NCBI GenBank assembly: GCA_002423025.1
Contig: DIUN01000015.1
Span: 132,681 to 196,680 of the forward strand
Source: Sphingomonadales bacterium UBA6157
GTDB lineage: Bacteria > Pseudomonadota > Alphaproteobacteria > Sphingomonadales > Sphingomonadaceae
Direction of reading: 5' to 3'
Length of the DNA: 64,000 nt
Shown piece after piece: positions 37,139 through 45,680 of this stretch (position 1 is its first letter; every line of letters starts with the position of its first letter). The notes under the pieces are model-generated. The model saw nothing but the letters and a program-made list of their open reading frames with translations, searched no databases and was not told the DNA's origin. Both the position numbers and the translations under genes were made by a program.

Positions 37139-37562
37139 CGCCGTTCACCCTCCGGGCCGTTACCATTGCAGTGCCGGCTTGAAGCGCCAGACGCTGTTTC
37201 GCAGACTGTGATGCCGGGTGCGCGGCGCGGCCTCAATGCTGGCGCGACGGCATTTCCACTCGCGGCTAATCACTTCTGGAATCGACTGATCGATTTCCAT
37301 ATTATTGTTTATAATCAATTTGTTGTTTCGGCATTTTGCATGCCGCTCGGGCTTCCAGTCAGGCTGCGGGGCGGCTATCAACGGGCTGTTCCAGCGGGGA
37401 ACCTGCGCATGCCGACTCCAGTACGTCTTGCCGATCCGAGCCCGAACCGGGCCGGTGCCGGGCAAAGGCTTGCAAGGCCGGCACGGCAGGGCCACCATGC
37501 CGGGCGGAAGATCGCGCCATGACGATCACGATACAACGCGTGTCCCGGGGGGAACCGAGCGG
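37139..37562. other. divergent control region between GMC unit and AraC-type gene
   Basis: This 424-bp region has no convincing gene. It holds the shared palindrome (37278-37298), preceded by CTAATCAC (37266-37273). An AT-rich tract follows, with a TATAAT hexamer (37310-37315, plus strand) that may be the -10 box of the regulator gene. An open frame runs through part of it, but its sequence is not protein-like; the regulator's conserved start is at 37563. Confidence 0.55.
37278..37298. promoter_or_regulatory. shared regulon palindrome, site A
   Basis: The imperfect inverted repeat GGAATCGA-CTGA-TCGATTTCC is centred on CGACTGATCG (37283-37292). CTAATCAC lies 17 bp before the core, exactly as at site C. 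The site lies 140 bp upstream of the GMC gene and 265 bp upstream of the AraC-type gene, and so could control both. Sites B and C precede the other two catabolic units. Confidence 0.65.
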
Positions 37563-38654
37563 ATGGACGTTCATCTGAGCAGCGGCCTGTTGCTGGAAGC
37601 GGCGATCCGCTTTGTCAGCATCGGCTTCTATATCGCGACGGCCATTGTCATCTTCCGGTTCCGCGCCTCTGCCGCGCGGATTGCCGGCACCCTCGCCTAT
37701 CTCTCCAAGGCGCCGCACACGATCCTGCACTTCCCACCGCTGATAGCGCTGATGGGCCCTTTCATTCCAGCCATCACCATCGCTGCGACCATGGGGGCTG
37801 CGCTGACCTGGCTTTTTGCGCTTGAGCTCTATGGCGATCCGGGGCGGTTCGACAGGCGCCGCCTCATCCCGGTGCTGCTGGTGTTCATCATCGTCATCGC
37901 GGCGGTGTTCTCGAAGGGTGTCGTCGCCAAGGCGCTGTGGCTGCTCCACGCCTTCATGACGGTGGTGCTGATGGCGCATCTCATCACGGTGCTGGTGCGC
38001 AGCTGGCGGAACGACTTGGTGGAATGGCGCCGGCTGGTTGCCACCCCGGTGTTCCTGATTTCGGCAGTCTATTCAATCAGCCTCGGATTCATCCAGACAG
38101 TCGAGGCGTTCAACAACGTTCCGCGCCAACCCTCGCTGTTCAACGCCTCGGTACTGCTGTTCTCCAGCGCACTGGCGATCATTGTTTTCGGGCAGTTCGG
38201 CGCCGTGCTGTTCGGCGACGAAGCCGAGCCGGTGGCGACCAGCACCAAGAGCAAGCGTCAGGCCCCGGCGACTCTCTCCTTCAGCGATGCCAACCTCACC
38301 CAGGCGCTGGAGACGCTCATGCAGACCGAAAAGCTGTACCGGACGCAGAACCTGCGGATCACCACGCTGGCGCTGCGCCTGCGCGTGCCCGAGCACAAGC
38401 TGCGGCAATTGCTCAACTACAGCCTCGGTTACCGCAACTTCAACGCCTATATCGCGCACTGGCGGATCGGCGAGGCCAAGGAGGCCTTGCGCGATCCGGA
38501 GCAAGCGCCAGTGCCGATCTCGACCATCGCCATCGACAGCGGCTTCCAGTCACTGGCGCCGTTCAACCGGGCCTTCAAGGGCGAGACCGGGATGACGCCG
38601 AGCCAGTACCGCGCCGAGGCGCTCGCGAGCTACGGCCACGCAGCCGCCGCTTAG
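37563..38654 (+). CDS. membrane-embedded AraC family transcriptional regulator
   Basis: A protein of about 363 residues. The N-terminal two thirds (about 10-235) is hydrophobic, with roughly seven TM helices. A polar linker (about 240-255) is followed by an AraC/XylS-type double helix-turn-helix (about 260-355), with TTLALRLRVPEHKLRQLLN in the first HTH and STIAIDSGFQSLAPFNRAFK plus GMTPSQYR in the second. The start at 37563 has GGGGGGAA about 8 bp upstream. The regulator likely senses a ligand in or at the membrane and controls the neighbouring sulfatase/GMC/ALDH genes through the CGACTGATCG palindromes. It is divergent from the GMC unit and overlaps the ALDH 3' end by 4 bp. Confidence 0.85.
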   Translation: MDVHLSSGLLLEAAIRFVSIGFYIATAIVIFRFRASAARIAGTLAYLSKAPHTILHFPPLIALMGPFIPAITIAATMGAALTWLFALELYGDPGRFDRRRLIPVLLVFIIVIAAVFSKGVVAKALWLLHAFMTVVLMAHLITVLVRSWRNDLVEWRRLVATPVFLISAVYSISLGFIQTVEAFNNVPRQPSLFNASVLLFSSALAIIVFGQFGAVLFGDEAEPVATSTKSKRQAPATLSFSDANLTQALETLMQTEKLYRTQNLRITTLALRLRVPEHKLRQLLNYSLGYRNFNAYIAHWRIGEAKEALRDPEQAPVPISTIAIDSGFQSLAPFNRAFKGETGMTPSQYRAEALASYGHAAAA

Positions 38655-40072
38655 GCAGGGCAGCCGAGCACGGCCTTGGTCTCGAGGAACTCGTGAAAGC
38701 CGGTCTCGCCCCATTCCCGGCCGTTCCCGCTCATCCGGTAACCGCCGAACGGCGCCGTGATGTCCCACGCGCCGTTGATCGAGACCTGCCCGGCCCGCAG
38801 TTGCAGGGCGATGCGCTCCGCCACCACCGGATCGGCAGCCTGCACATAGGCGGCGAGGCCGAAGTCTGAATCATTGGCGATGCGGATGGCATCGGCCTCG
38901 TCGTGATAGCCGATGATTGCGATCACTGGCCCGAAGATCTCCGTCTGCGCGATTACCATGCCATTATCGACATCGGCAAACACTGTCGGCCTGGCGAAAT
39001 GGCCGCTCTCCAGGCCTTGCGGGCGACCCAGCCCACCGGCCACCAGCCTTGCGCCTTCACCAATGCCGACGCGCACCAGGCCCTGGATGATCTCGAATTG
39101 CGCGCGGGAGACGACAGGCCCGATCTGCGCCTCGCCATCGGGCTCGCCGACAGTCATTCTGGCCGCGACCTCGCCAGCCAGCGCGGCGGCTTCATCCATG
39201 CGGCTGTGCGGCACCAGCATCCGGGTGGGAGCGTTGCAAGACTGGCCGCTGTTGTTCATCACCGCCGCCACGCCGCGCTTCACGGCCGCCGGGAAGCCGG
39301 CATCATCGACAAGGATGTTTGCACTCTTGCCGCCGAGTTCCTGCGTCACGCGCTTGACCGTGACGGCGGCATTTTTCGCCACTTCGATGCCGGCACGGGT
39401 CGATCCGGTGAAGGACACCATGTCGATATCGGCATGGGTGCACAGCGGAATGCCGACCCCCGGTCCATCCCCATGCAACATGTTGAAAACCCCCGCCGGC
39501 ACCCCGGCGGCATGGAGAATCTCGGCAAAGATCTGGCCGCTGAACGGTGCCACCTCTGAGGGCTTGAGAATCATCGTGCAGCCGGTCGCCAGCGCTGGCG
39601 CCACCTTGCAGGCGATCTGGTGCAGCGGCCAGTTCCACGGCGTGATGAGCGCACACACGCCGATCGGCTCGCGCACGATCCGCGTGGCGCCGGCCTGCGA
39701 GGCGAACGCAAAGTCCTTCAGCGCTGCGTGCGCCGTGGTGAAGTGGCTGGTGCCCAGCGGCACCTGCGCGCCGCGGGACAGGGCGATAGGCGCTCCCATC
39801 TCCTCTGTCACCGCGTCGGCCAGATCGGCCGCGCGGCGCGCATATTCCGCGATGATCGCCTCGATCAGCGCGAGCCGCTCGGCGATGGTTGAGCGTGACC
39901 ATGTCGCAAAGGCCTGCCGCGCTGCTGCTGCGGCGCAATCGACATCGGCTGGCCCACCCATGGCAATCCGGCCGGCTACGGCCTCGGTGGCCGGGTTCTC
40001 CACGTCCAGAAAACGCGGCACCACCGGCGCAACCCATTGGCCGCCGATATAGAAGTGGCCAAGATCGCGCAT
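38651..40072 (-). CDS. aldehyde dehydrogenase family protein
   Basis: An NAD(P)-dependent aldehyde dehydrogenase of 473 residues, cytosolic. The catalytic Cys is in NNSGQSCNAPTRM and the general-base Glu in TQELGGKSAN. The cofactor region has TPWNWPLHQIACKVAPAL and FTGSTRAGIEV. It should oxidise the aldehyde made by the GMC enzyme to an acid. It begins 8 bp after the sulfatase gene, so it is the last gene of the receptor-sulfatase-ALDH unit. Confidence 0.93.
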   Translation of the reverse strand: MRDLGHFYIGGQWVAPVVPRFLDVENPATEAVAGRIAMGGPADVDCAAAAARQAFATWSRSTIAERLALIEAIIAEYARRAADLADAVTEEMGAPIALSRGAQVPLGTSHFTTAHAALKDFAFASQAGATRIVREPIGVCALITPWNWPLHQIACKVAPALATGCTMILKPSEVAPFSGQIFAEILHAAGVPAGVFNMLHGDGPGVGIPLCTHADIDMVSFTGSTRAGIEVAKNAAVTVKRVTQELGGKSANILVDDAGFPAAVKRGVAAVMNNSGQSCNAPTRMLVPHSRMDEAAALAGEVAARMTVGEPDGEAQIGPVVSRAQFEIIQGLVRVGIGEGARLVAGGLGRPQGLESGHFARPTVFADVDNGMVIAQTEIFGPVIAIIGYHDEADAIRIANDSDFGLAAYVQAADPVVAERIALQLRAGQVSINGAWDITAPFGGYRMSGNGREWGETGFHEFLETKAVLGCPA

Positions 40073-40080
40073 AGTGGTTC

Positions 40081-42318
40081 CTAGTCCTCGCTCAACGCGG
40101 CATGGCCGGCGAGCGCCGGATCGAAACGGAAGTCATCATCGGCTTCCACAACAACGCCGTAGATCTTCCCTGTGAAAACAAAAGGCTGCTGGTAGCGGTC
40201 ACTCGGCGGGCTGGCTTCGTCATGCCCGCAGCACACGCCGCCGGCTGTCGGCCCCATCGGCCACATACCCTGCATGACGACGCTGCCGAGCGGGGCGCCG
40301 TCACACAACAGCGTGCCCACGCCGGCGCAGTTGCCAGTCTTGCGGAAATCGAACGTCAGGCTGTGCCGCCCCGGCGGCAACGGCGCTGTCGATTCCACCA
40401 CCCAGCGCACACCCGGTCCGACATATTCATGCACCAGCCGCCCATTTTGCACGAACAGCACATAGCCTCCGGCCTTGCCGCCAACAGACAGCAGCACGCC
40501 CTCGCTGGCTTTCGTGAGTTCGACATCGGCGATGATGCGATAGGAGCGATTGGCGACGGAGGGAGCCGCATAGCCCGACACCCGGTTCATGCCCTGCTCG
40601 AACGTCCAGCGCTGCCGCGGCGGCGAGAAATAGCTGAACGGCATCCGCGCCCGGTTGCGATCGTCGAGCGGCAGCACGGAATTGCGTTCAGCCTCCGCCC
40701 ACCAGAGCGCCACCAGCGCTTGCAGCTTTTCCGGGTAGTGCGCCGCCAGATCCTGCGATTCCGAAAAGTCCGTGGCGAGGTGATAAAGTTCCCAGCGGTC
40801 ATTCTCGAAATCGGCGCCCTCGAAGTGGCGCGTCACCGCTTTCCATCCATCCGCCCAGATGCCGCGATTGCCCATCAGCTCGAAATACTGGACATGCTTC
40901 TGCTCGGCGGCATCAGGCGTATCGAAGGTATAGGCAAAGCTGGTGCCATCCATCGGCAGCTGCGCGATGCCGTTGAGCACCGCCGGCGCTTCAATTCCGC
41001 ACGCCTCCAGGATGGTCGGGGCGATATCGGCGCAATGGCAGAACTGCCCGCTCACCAGCCCGCACTGCCTGATGCGCGCCGGCCAGTGCACGATCAGCGG
41101 ATCCCGCACACCGCCGCCATGCGTCTGCATCTTGAACCATTTCAGCGGAGTATTGCCGGCATGGGCCCAGCCGGCGGGGTAATTGTTCCAATGCTTGTCG
41201 CTGCCAAGCTCGTCGATCGCCGCCAGCTTCTGCTCGAACGGCTCCTCCAGCATCTGGATATAGCGGCGCAGGTTGATATCCCCGAACTGCTTGCCCTCAG
41301 AGCTGGCGCCATTGTCGGACATCAGCACTATCATGGTGTTGTCCATCATGCCGCGCTCGCCGAGCCAGGCCATCAGCCGGCCGATCTGGGCATCCGTATG
41401 GTCGAGAAAGCCGGCGAACACCTCCTGGTGCCGCGCACACAGCCGCTGCTCGTCCGCCGACATCGAAGCCCAGGGCTGGACTTCGGTATTGAAGAGGCTG
41501 AGCTGGGTTTCGGGCGGAATGATGCCGAGCGCGATCTGGCGGGCATGCCACTGTTCGCGCGCCACCTCCCAGCCCGCATCGAAGCGGCCCCTGTACTTGT
41601 CGATATACGGGCGCGGTGCCTGGTGGGGGGAGTGGCAGGCGCCGAAGGCAAGATAGGCGAAGAAGGGCTTGTCCGGTGCACCGGCCTGCTGGTCCCGGAT
41701 CATGTCGATGGTACGGTCCACCAGGTCTTCACTCAGGTGGTAGCCGGGCGTGTCCGGGGTGGGGATGAAGTGATTGTCGGCCACCAGCTCGGGATGCCAT
41801 TGATCGACGAGCGAATAGAGAAAGCCATAATAGCGCTCGAAACCACGGCCGAGCGGCCACTGCTCGAAAGGCCCGGCCGCTGTCATGTCCCTTGCCCTGG
41901 TCAGGTGCCACTTGCCGATGGCGAAGGTGCTGTAGCCCGCTGGACGCAGGATTTCCGCCAGCGTGGCAGCCTGCGTCGAGACTTGGCCGGCATAGCCGGG
42001 GTAACCGGTGCACATGTCCGCGATCATGCCCATGCCGACGGCGTGATGGTTGCGGCCGGTGAGCAGCGATGCCCGCGTCGGCGAGCACATAGCGGTGGTG
42101 TGAAAATTGTTGTAGCGCCGGCCACCGGCGGCCAGCGCATCGATGTTCGGCGTCTCGATGCTGGAGCCGTAGCAGCCGAGTTGGGCGAAGCCGACATCAT
42201 CGAGCACGATGACGACAACATTGGGTGCACCGTCACCCGGTCGGATCGCCGGCTCAAGCCATGGCCGCGAGTCCCGATAGGTTCGGCCAATGGTGCCCTT
42301 CCAGGCCTTGTTCGACAT
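40081..42318 (-). CDS. arylsulfatase-type sulfatase (formylglycine class)
   Basis: A type I sulfatase of 745 residues. The N-terminal metal site VIVLDDVGF (two Asp) and the formylglycine signature CSPTRASLLTGR (the Cys is to be converted) are present. GKWHLTR, the second metal site MSDNGASSEG and HGGGVRDPLIVHWP follow. A C-terminal beta-sandwich (about 590-745) is probable. No signal peptide is visible, so it may be cytosolic; the transporter genes nearby agree. The start is at 42318 (MSNKAWKGTIGRTY), because an upstream extension would run into the receptor gene without conservation. No formylglycine-generating enzyme gene is in the window. Confidence 0.92.
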   Translation of the reverse strand: MSNKAWKGTIGRTYRDSRPWLEPAIRPGDGAPNVVVIVLDDVGFAQLGCYGSSIETPNIDALAAGGRRYNNFHTTAMCSPTRASLLTGRNHHAVGMGMIADMCTGYPGYAGQVSTQAATLAEILRPAGYSTFAIGKWHLTRARDMTAAGPFEQWPLGRGFERYYGFLYSLVDQWHPELVADNHFIPTPDTPGYHLSEDLVDRTIDMIRDQQAGAPDKPFFAYLAFGACHSPHQAPRPYIDKYRGRFDAGWEVAREQWHARQIALGIIPPETQLSLFNTEVQPWASMSADEQRLCARHQEVFAGFLDHTDAQIGRLMAWLGERGMMDNTMIVLMSDNGASSEGKQFGDINLRRYIQMLEEPFEQKLAAIDELGSDKHWNNYPAGWAHAGNTPLKWFKMQTHGGGVRDPLIVHWPARIRQCGLVSGQFCHCADIAPTILEACGIEAPAVLNGIAQLPMDGTSFAYTFDTPDAAEQKHVQYFELMGNRGIWADGWKAVTRHFEGADFENDRWELYHLATDFSESQDLAAHYPEKLQALVALWWAEAERNSVLPLDDRNRARMPFSYFSPPRQRWTFEQGMNRVSGYAAPSVANRSYRIIADVELTKASEGVLLSVGGKAGGYVLFVQNGRLVHEYVGPGVRWVVESTAPLPPGRHSLTFDFRKTGNCAGVGTLLCDGAPLGSVVMQGMWPMGPTAGGVCCGHDEASPPSDRYQQPFVFTGKIYGVVVEADDDFRFDPALAGHAALSED

Positions 42319-42367
42319 TGCGGCTGCTCTTCTTGCGTCCGCCGGGGGCGGTGAAGGAAACAATGGT

Positions 42368-42402
42368 GCCGGGCCTCGCAGCTTGAGGCAGCGAGGCCCG
42401 GC
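42368..42402 (-). terminator. strong hairpin between receptor and sulfatase genes
   Basis: A perfect 12-bp stem (GCCGGGCCTCGC at 42368-42379 with GCGAGGCCCGGC at 42391-42402) has an 11-nt loop and lies in the 94-bp gap after the TonB receptor stop. On the minus strand only a weak T-rich stretch (TTGTTTCC) follows some distance away. It may act as a partial terminator or an mRNA-stabilising hairpin that sets unequal expression of receptor and enzymes. Confidence 0.6.
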
Positions 42403-42412
42403 GCCAGGAGGC

Positions 42413-45364
42413 TCAGAAGGTCTTGCGCAGGCCCATGCGGAAGGTGCGGCCCAGAGGATCCGAGGTAGAGGCATCATAGCCCTCGGCCAGGCGCGCCAGC
42501 GGCGGATCCTTGTCGAGCAGGTTGGTCACCGCCAGATTGACGTTCATCTCCCAGGGCAGCTCGATATTCACCGCCAGATCATGCAGCAGCCGCGAGCCGA
42601 GCCTGTAACCGACTGCCGCCGCCCCCTGCCGCTGATCGATGTAGGAAGAGTTGTAGCGGCCGGTCCAGCGCAGGTTCACCGGGCCATGCTGGTAGTTGAT
42701 GAAGCCCTGGCCCTTCCACTTCGGCAGGGCATGGGCCAGCGTGCCGGCATTGAGCTTGCCGACAGCATCGAAGCCGGCCACCGGCAGGCCGGCGACGGTG
42801 AACGGATCGAACTTGTAGGTGAGTGTCACGTTCGCGACAGCACCCAGCGTGAGCGTGCCCTCCGCGACATCGTTGATCCGATAGCTGGCGCGAATGTCGA
42901 TGCCGCTGAACCGCGCCTTGGGGCCGTTGATGCGGAGCAGCAGCACCTTTGAAAGGTTGGCGGCACTGCAGGCGCCATTGAAGACGAAGTGATCGGCAAT
43001 GAACGCGGCATCAAGCGTGGCGCAATTGTTGGCGCCCGCTGCGCCGTTGGGAAACAGCGCGTTGACGATGGCGTTCTGCGGCTCGGTCGTCAGAATGTCC
43101 TTCAGGTCATAGTGGTAGTAATCGACTCCGGCATCGAAGCCGCCGGCCTGGACGAGCACGCCGACATTGTAGGTCGTGGCCTTTTCCGGCTTGAGATCGG
43201 GGTTGCCGGTCAGGTCGAGCGCGGTGGGCAGGCCGAGGATCGTCGGGATCGAGGCCAGCGGGTTTGGCGCCAGCGAGGTCTGCGGCGGCGCCCGGAAGGT
43301 GGTGCTCGCCGAGCCGCGCACCGCCAGCCAATCGAGCAGCTGCCATTTGGCACGCACCTGCGGATTGAAGGTGCCGCCGCCATCCGAGCCATAATCCTCG
43401 TAGCGCGCGCCCAGCGTCACGCTGCTGCTGTCGGTGAAGGGCACCACCAGCTCGGCAAAGGCGGCAAAGATGTCGGTGGTGATGTTCACCGGCGCAAAGG
43501 CCGCGGAGAGGCCAAGCGGCGTATAGGGCGTCGGCGTGCAGACATTGGCGCCGGGAATGTTCAGCGGTGAATTGAGGCAGGGCACCTGGGTCCGGTCAGC
43601 AAACTTCGAGTCCCGCTCGCGGAAGCTGATCTGCCGCCACTGGCCGCCGACGGCCCAACGCACCGGGCCACCACCAAGATCCAGCCCGCCGAACGCACCA
43701 TCAAAGCCGAGATTGGCCTCGGTTGTCTGGCTGGTCAGGTAGCGCGTCTGTGGGATCATCAGCCAGTTCGCCAGCTCCAGCGTGTTCGCCGTGGCAGCGA
43801 CATAACCGGGGTTGCTGGTGATACCGTTGATCGGCGCGCTGGCGATGGCGGTCGACATCGGGTTGAGCCAGAGGCAGCCGGGGCTCCCCGGCGCTGCCGT
43901 CTGCCACTGGCAGCTCGGTCCGCCAAGACCGCGCAGCGCCAGCTCGATCTGGACGCCCGACGAGTCAAAGCCCTGGAGCGTATGATCGTTGCGGCCGTAG
44001 GTGATGTCGGCGTTCCAGTGGATGCCGCCGTCGATCGTGCCGGTCAGGCCGGCGGAAACGCGATATTCCTCCTGGTCACGGGTCTGGTAGGCCGATTCTA
44101 GCGGGTCAGGCCCGAAGAACGGGTTGCCGCCGACAAGATAGGGCCGCCACTGGCCGATAGGGATGAAGATGCCGGTGGAGCCCGCAGGGAACTGCGTGGG
44201 GTTCGCTGCCGCATAGGCTGCAAGGCCCGGATTGTTCAGCGGCACGAACCAGTTGTTGAACAGCCGCGGCGAAGTGCCGGGGATGAAGCTGGCCGGATTG
44301 ATGTTGGAGGGCAGCACCGTCTCGGTGATCGGCTTGGGCTGGTTGAACGACGGCGGGTAATGCACGATCGTCTTGGAGTTCGCGTAGCTGCCCTCAAGGT
44401 GCAGCTCCAGTGACGGGCTGAATTCGTAATTGAACTCGCCATAGACCTGGTAGGTCTTGGCCGGTGCCACCAGATCCTGCCACTTCTGGACATTGTTGAC
44501 GCAGAAGCCGGCGAACGGCTGGATGCCGCCAAGCGCCGAGCAGCCGACATCGACAGCACGCGGGCCGGTGGTGGCGAGCACGCCGCCGGGGCCGGTGGGG
44601 CCAACCGGTGTGAACTGCGCCGGATTGGCCGAGAAGTTCCAGCCGGCATCCGGGTTCACGGAATAAGGCGGTGTGGACCATTCACGATCCCGGACGCGCA
44701 GTTGCGCACGCCGCTGGTAACCGCCGGAGAGCATGAAGTTCCAGTTGGAACCAACCTTTCCGAAGGTCGCATCGAGGCGATAGTCGCCATCGGTGTCCTC
44801 GATGAAAGTGAAGTCGCCGCCAACTTCAAGGCCATCGAAATCGCGCCGCGTGATGAAGTTGACCACGCCGGTCATCGCGTCTGAGCCATAGGTTGTCGAA
44901 GCGGCATCCTTGAGGATCTCGATCCGGCCGATGGCCGAGCTGGCAATGTTGCGGGTGTTGACAAAAAAGCCGCTGACCAGCGGCAGACGGCGGCCGTTGA
45001 GCAGCACCAGGTTGCGGTCCGGCCCGAGGCCGCGGAGGTTGACGCTCTCGGAGCCCTCGAAGCCCTGGCCCTTGCCGGGCTGGGACGAGTTGGAATTGCC
45101 GATTGATCCGGCCGCTTCCGGCAGGGCGCGGATGATATCCAGCAGCGGTGGCGAGCCCTGCAGCTGCAGTTCGTCCCGTGTCAGGATGCGCAGCGGCAGA
45201 GCCTCCGCCTGCTTTTCCGTCAGCAGCCGCGAGCCGGTGACGACGATGAACTCTTCGGGCCTTTGCTCGGTCTGCTGCGCCATGGCGGCAGAGGCCGAGA
45301 AACCCGCTGCAAGCGCCGCAAGCGAAGCCGCGCCGGCCAGAATGGACTTAAGACGAACAACCAT
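42413..45364 (-). CDS. TonB-dependent outer-membrane receptor of the sulfatase unit
   Basis: A 983-residue receptor. The signal peptide ends SASAAMAQ. A TonB-box-like EEFIVVTGSR precedes the plug domain (about 45-165: LDIIRALPEAAGSIGN, VNLRGLGPDRNLVLLNGRR, IGRIEILKDAASTTYGSDA), then a large barrel ending RTFRMGLRKTF with a terminal Phe. It imports a bulky substrate across the outer membrane with TonB energy. It heads the unit with sulfatase and aldehyde dehydrogenase, so the substrate is probably a sulfate ester. The shared palindrome (site B) lies 180 bp upstream. Confidence 0.93.
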   Translation of the reverse strand: MVVRLKSILAGAASLAALAAGFSASAAMAQQTEQRPEEFIVVTGSRLLTEKQAEALPLRILTRDELQLQGSPPLLDIIRALPEAAGSIGNSNSSQPGKGQGFEGSESVNLRGLGPDRNLVLLNGRRLPLVSGFFVNTRNIASSAIGRIEILKDAASTTYGSDAMTGVVNFITRRDFDGLEVGGDFTFIEDTDGDYRLDATFGKVGSNWNFMLSGGYQRRAQLRVRDREWSTPPYSVNPDAGWNFSANPAQFTPVGPTGPGGVLATTGPRAVDVGCSALGGIQPFAGFCVNNVQKWQDLVAPAKTYQVYGEFNYEFSPSLELHLEGSYANSKTIVHYPPSFNQPKPITETVLPSNINPASFIPGTSPRLFNNWFVPLNNPGLAAYAAANPTQFPAGSTGIFIPIGQWRPYLVGGNPFFGPDPLESAYQTRDQEEYRVSAGLTGTIDGGIHWNADITYGRNDHTLQGFDSSGVQIELALRGLGGPSCQWQTAAPGSPGCLWLNPMSTAIASAPINGITSNPGYVAATANTLELANWLMIPQTRYLTSQTTEANLGFDGAFGGLDLGGGPVRWAVGGQWRQISFRERDSKFADRTQVPCLNSPLNIPGANVCTPTPYTPLGLSAAFAPVNITTDIFAAFAELVVPFTDSSSVTLGARYEDYGSDGGGTFNPQVRAKWQLLDWLAVRGSASTTFRAPPQTSLAPNPLASIPTILGLPTALDLTGNPDLKPEKATTYNVGVLVQAGGFDAGVDYYHYDLKDILTTEPQNAIVNALFPNGAAGANNCATLDAAFIADHFVFNGACSAANLSKVLLLRINGPKARFSGIDIRASYRINDVAEGTLTLGAVANVTLTYKFDPFTVAGLPVAGFDAVGKLNAGTLAHALPKWKGQGFINYQHGPVNLRWTGRYNSSYIDQRQGAAAVGYRLGSRLLHDLAVNIELPWEMNVNLAVTNLLDKDPPLARLAEGYDASTSDPLGRTFRMGLRKTF

Positions 45365-45680
45365 CGGAATCCCCTCCCCTTAGTTCTGGCACCCGGCCGG
45401 CTCTTTGCAAAAAGCCTTCAATCGGGGCCGACATATCCGGCTTCCAGCGTTTCGATAGCGGCGCTGATTCGACCTGACGATGCCGGTCTAGCAGCCCGGC
45501 GCGGCAGGTCTTTAGCTCCTCCAACTTCGCGATAGCCGCCTTTGAAATCGACTGATCGAATTCCAAAAACTGGTTGAATTTCATAATATTGCTCGTGAAT
45601 ATCGCGCCTCGGAAGGCACCCCCGCTCGTGCCGATCATGCGTGTGGCGAAGCGCAGCCTGTTGCCCACCCGAGAGCCGCC
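45365..45680. other. intergenic control region upstream of TonB receptor
   Basis: A 316-bp gap with no gene. It contains site B of the shared palindrome (45544-45564) and an AT-rich patch (AATTTCATAATATTG, about 45577-45591) that resembles the tract next to site A. The remainder shows nothing recognisable. Confidence 0.55.
45544..45564. promoter_or_regulatory. shared regulon palindrome, site B
   Basis: GAAATCGA-CTGA-TCGAATTCC is an imperfect inverted repeat with the invariant core CGACTGATCG (45549-45558). It lies 180 bp upstream of the TonB receptor start, in the same orientation relative to its gene as sites A and C. The CTAATCAC block of A and C is not conserved here. Confidence 0.6.

Noticed and set aside
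40102..42354. A 750-codon plus-strand frame opposite the sulfatase
   Set aside because: Shadow of the sulfatase gene; composition is Arg/Ala/Gln/His-rich without domains.
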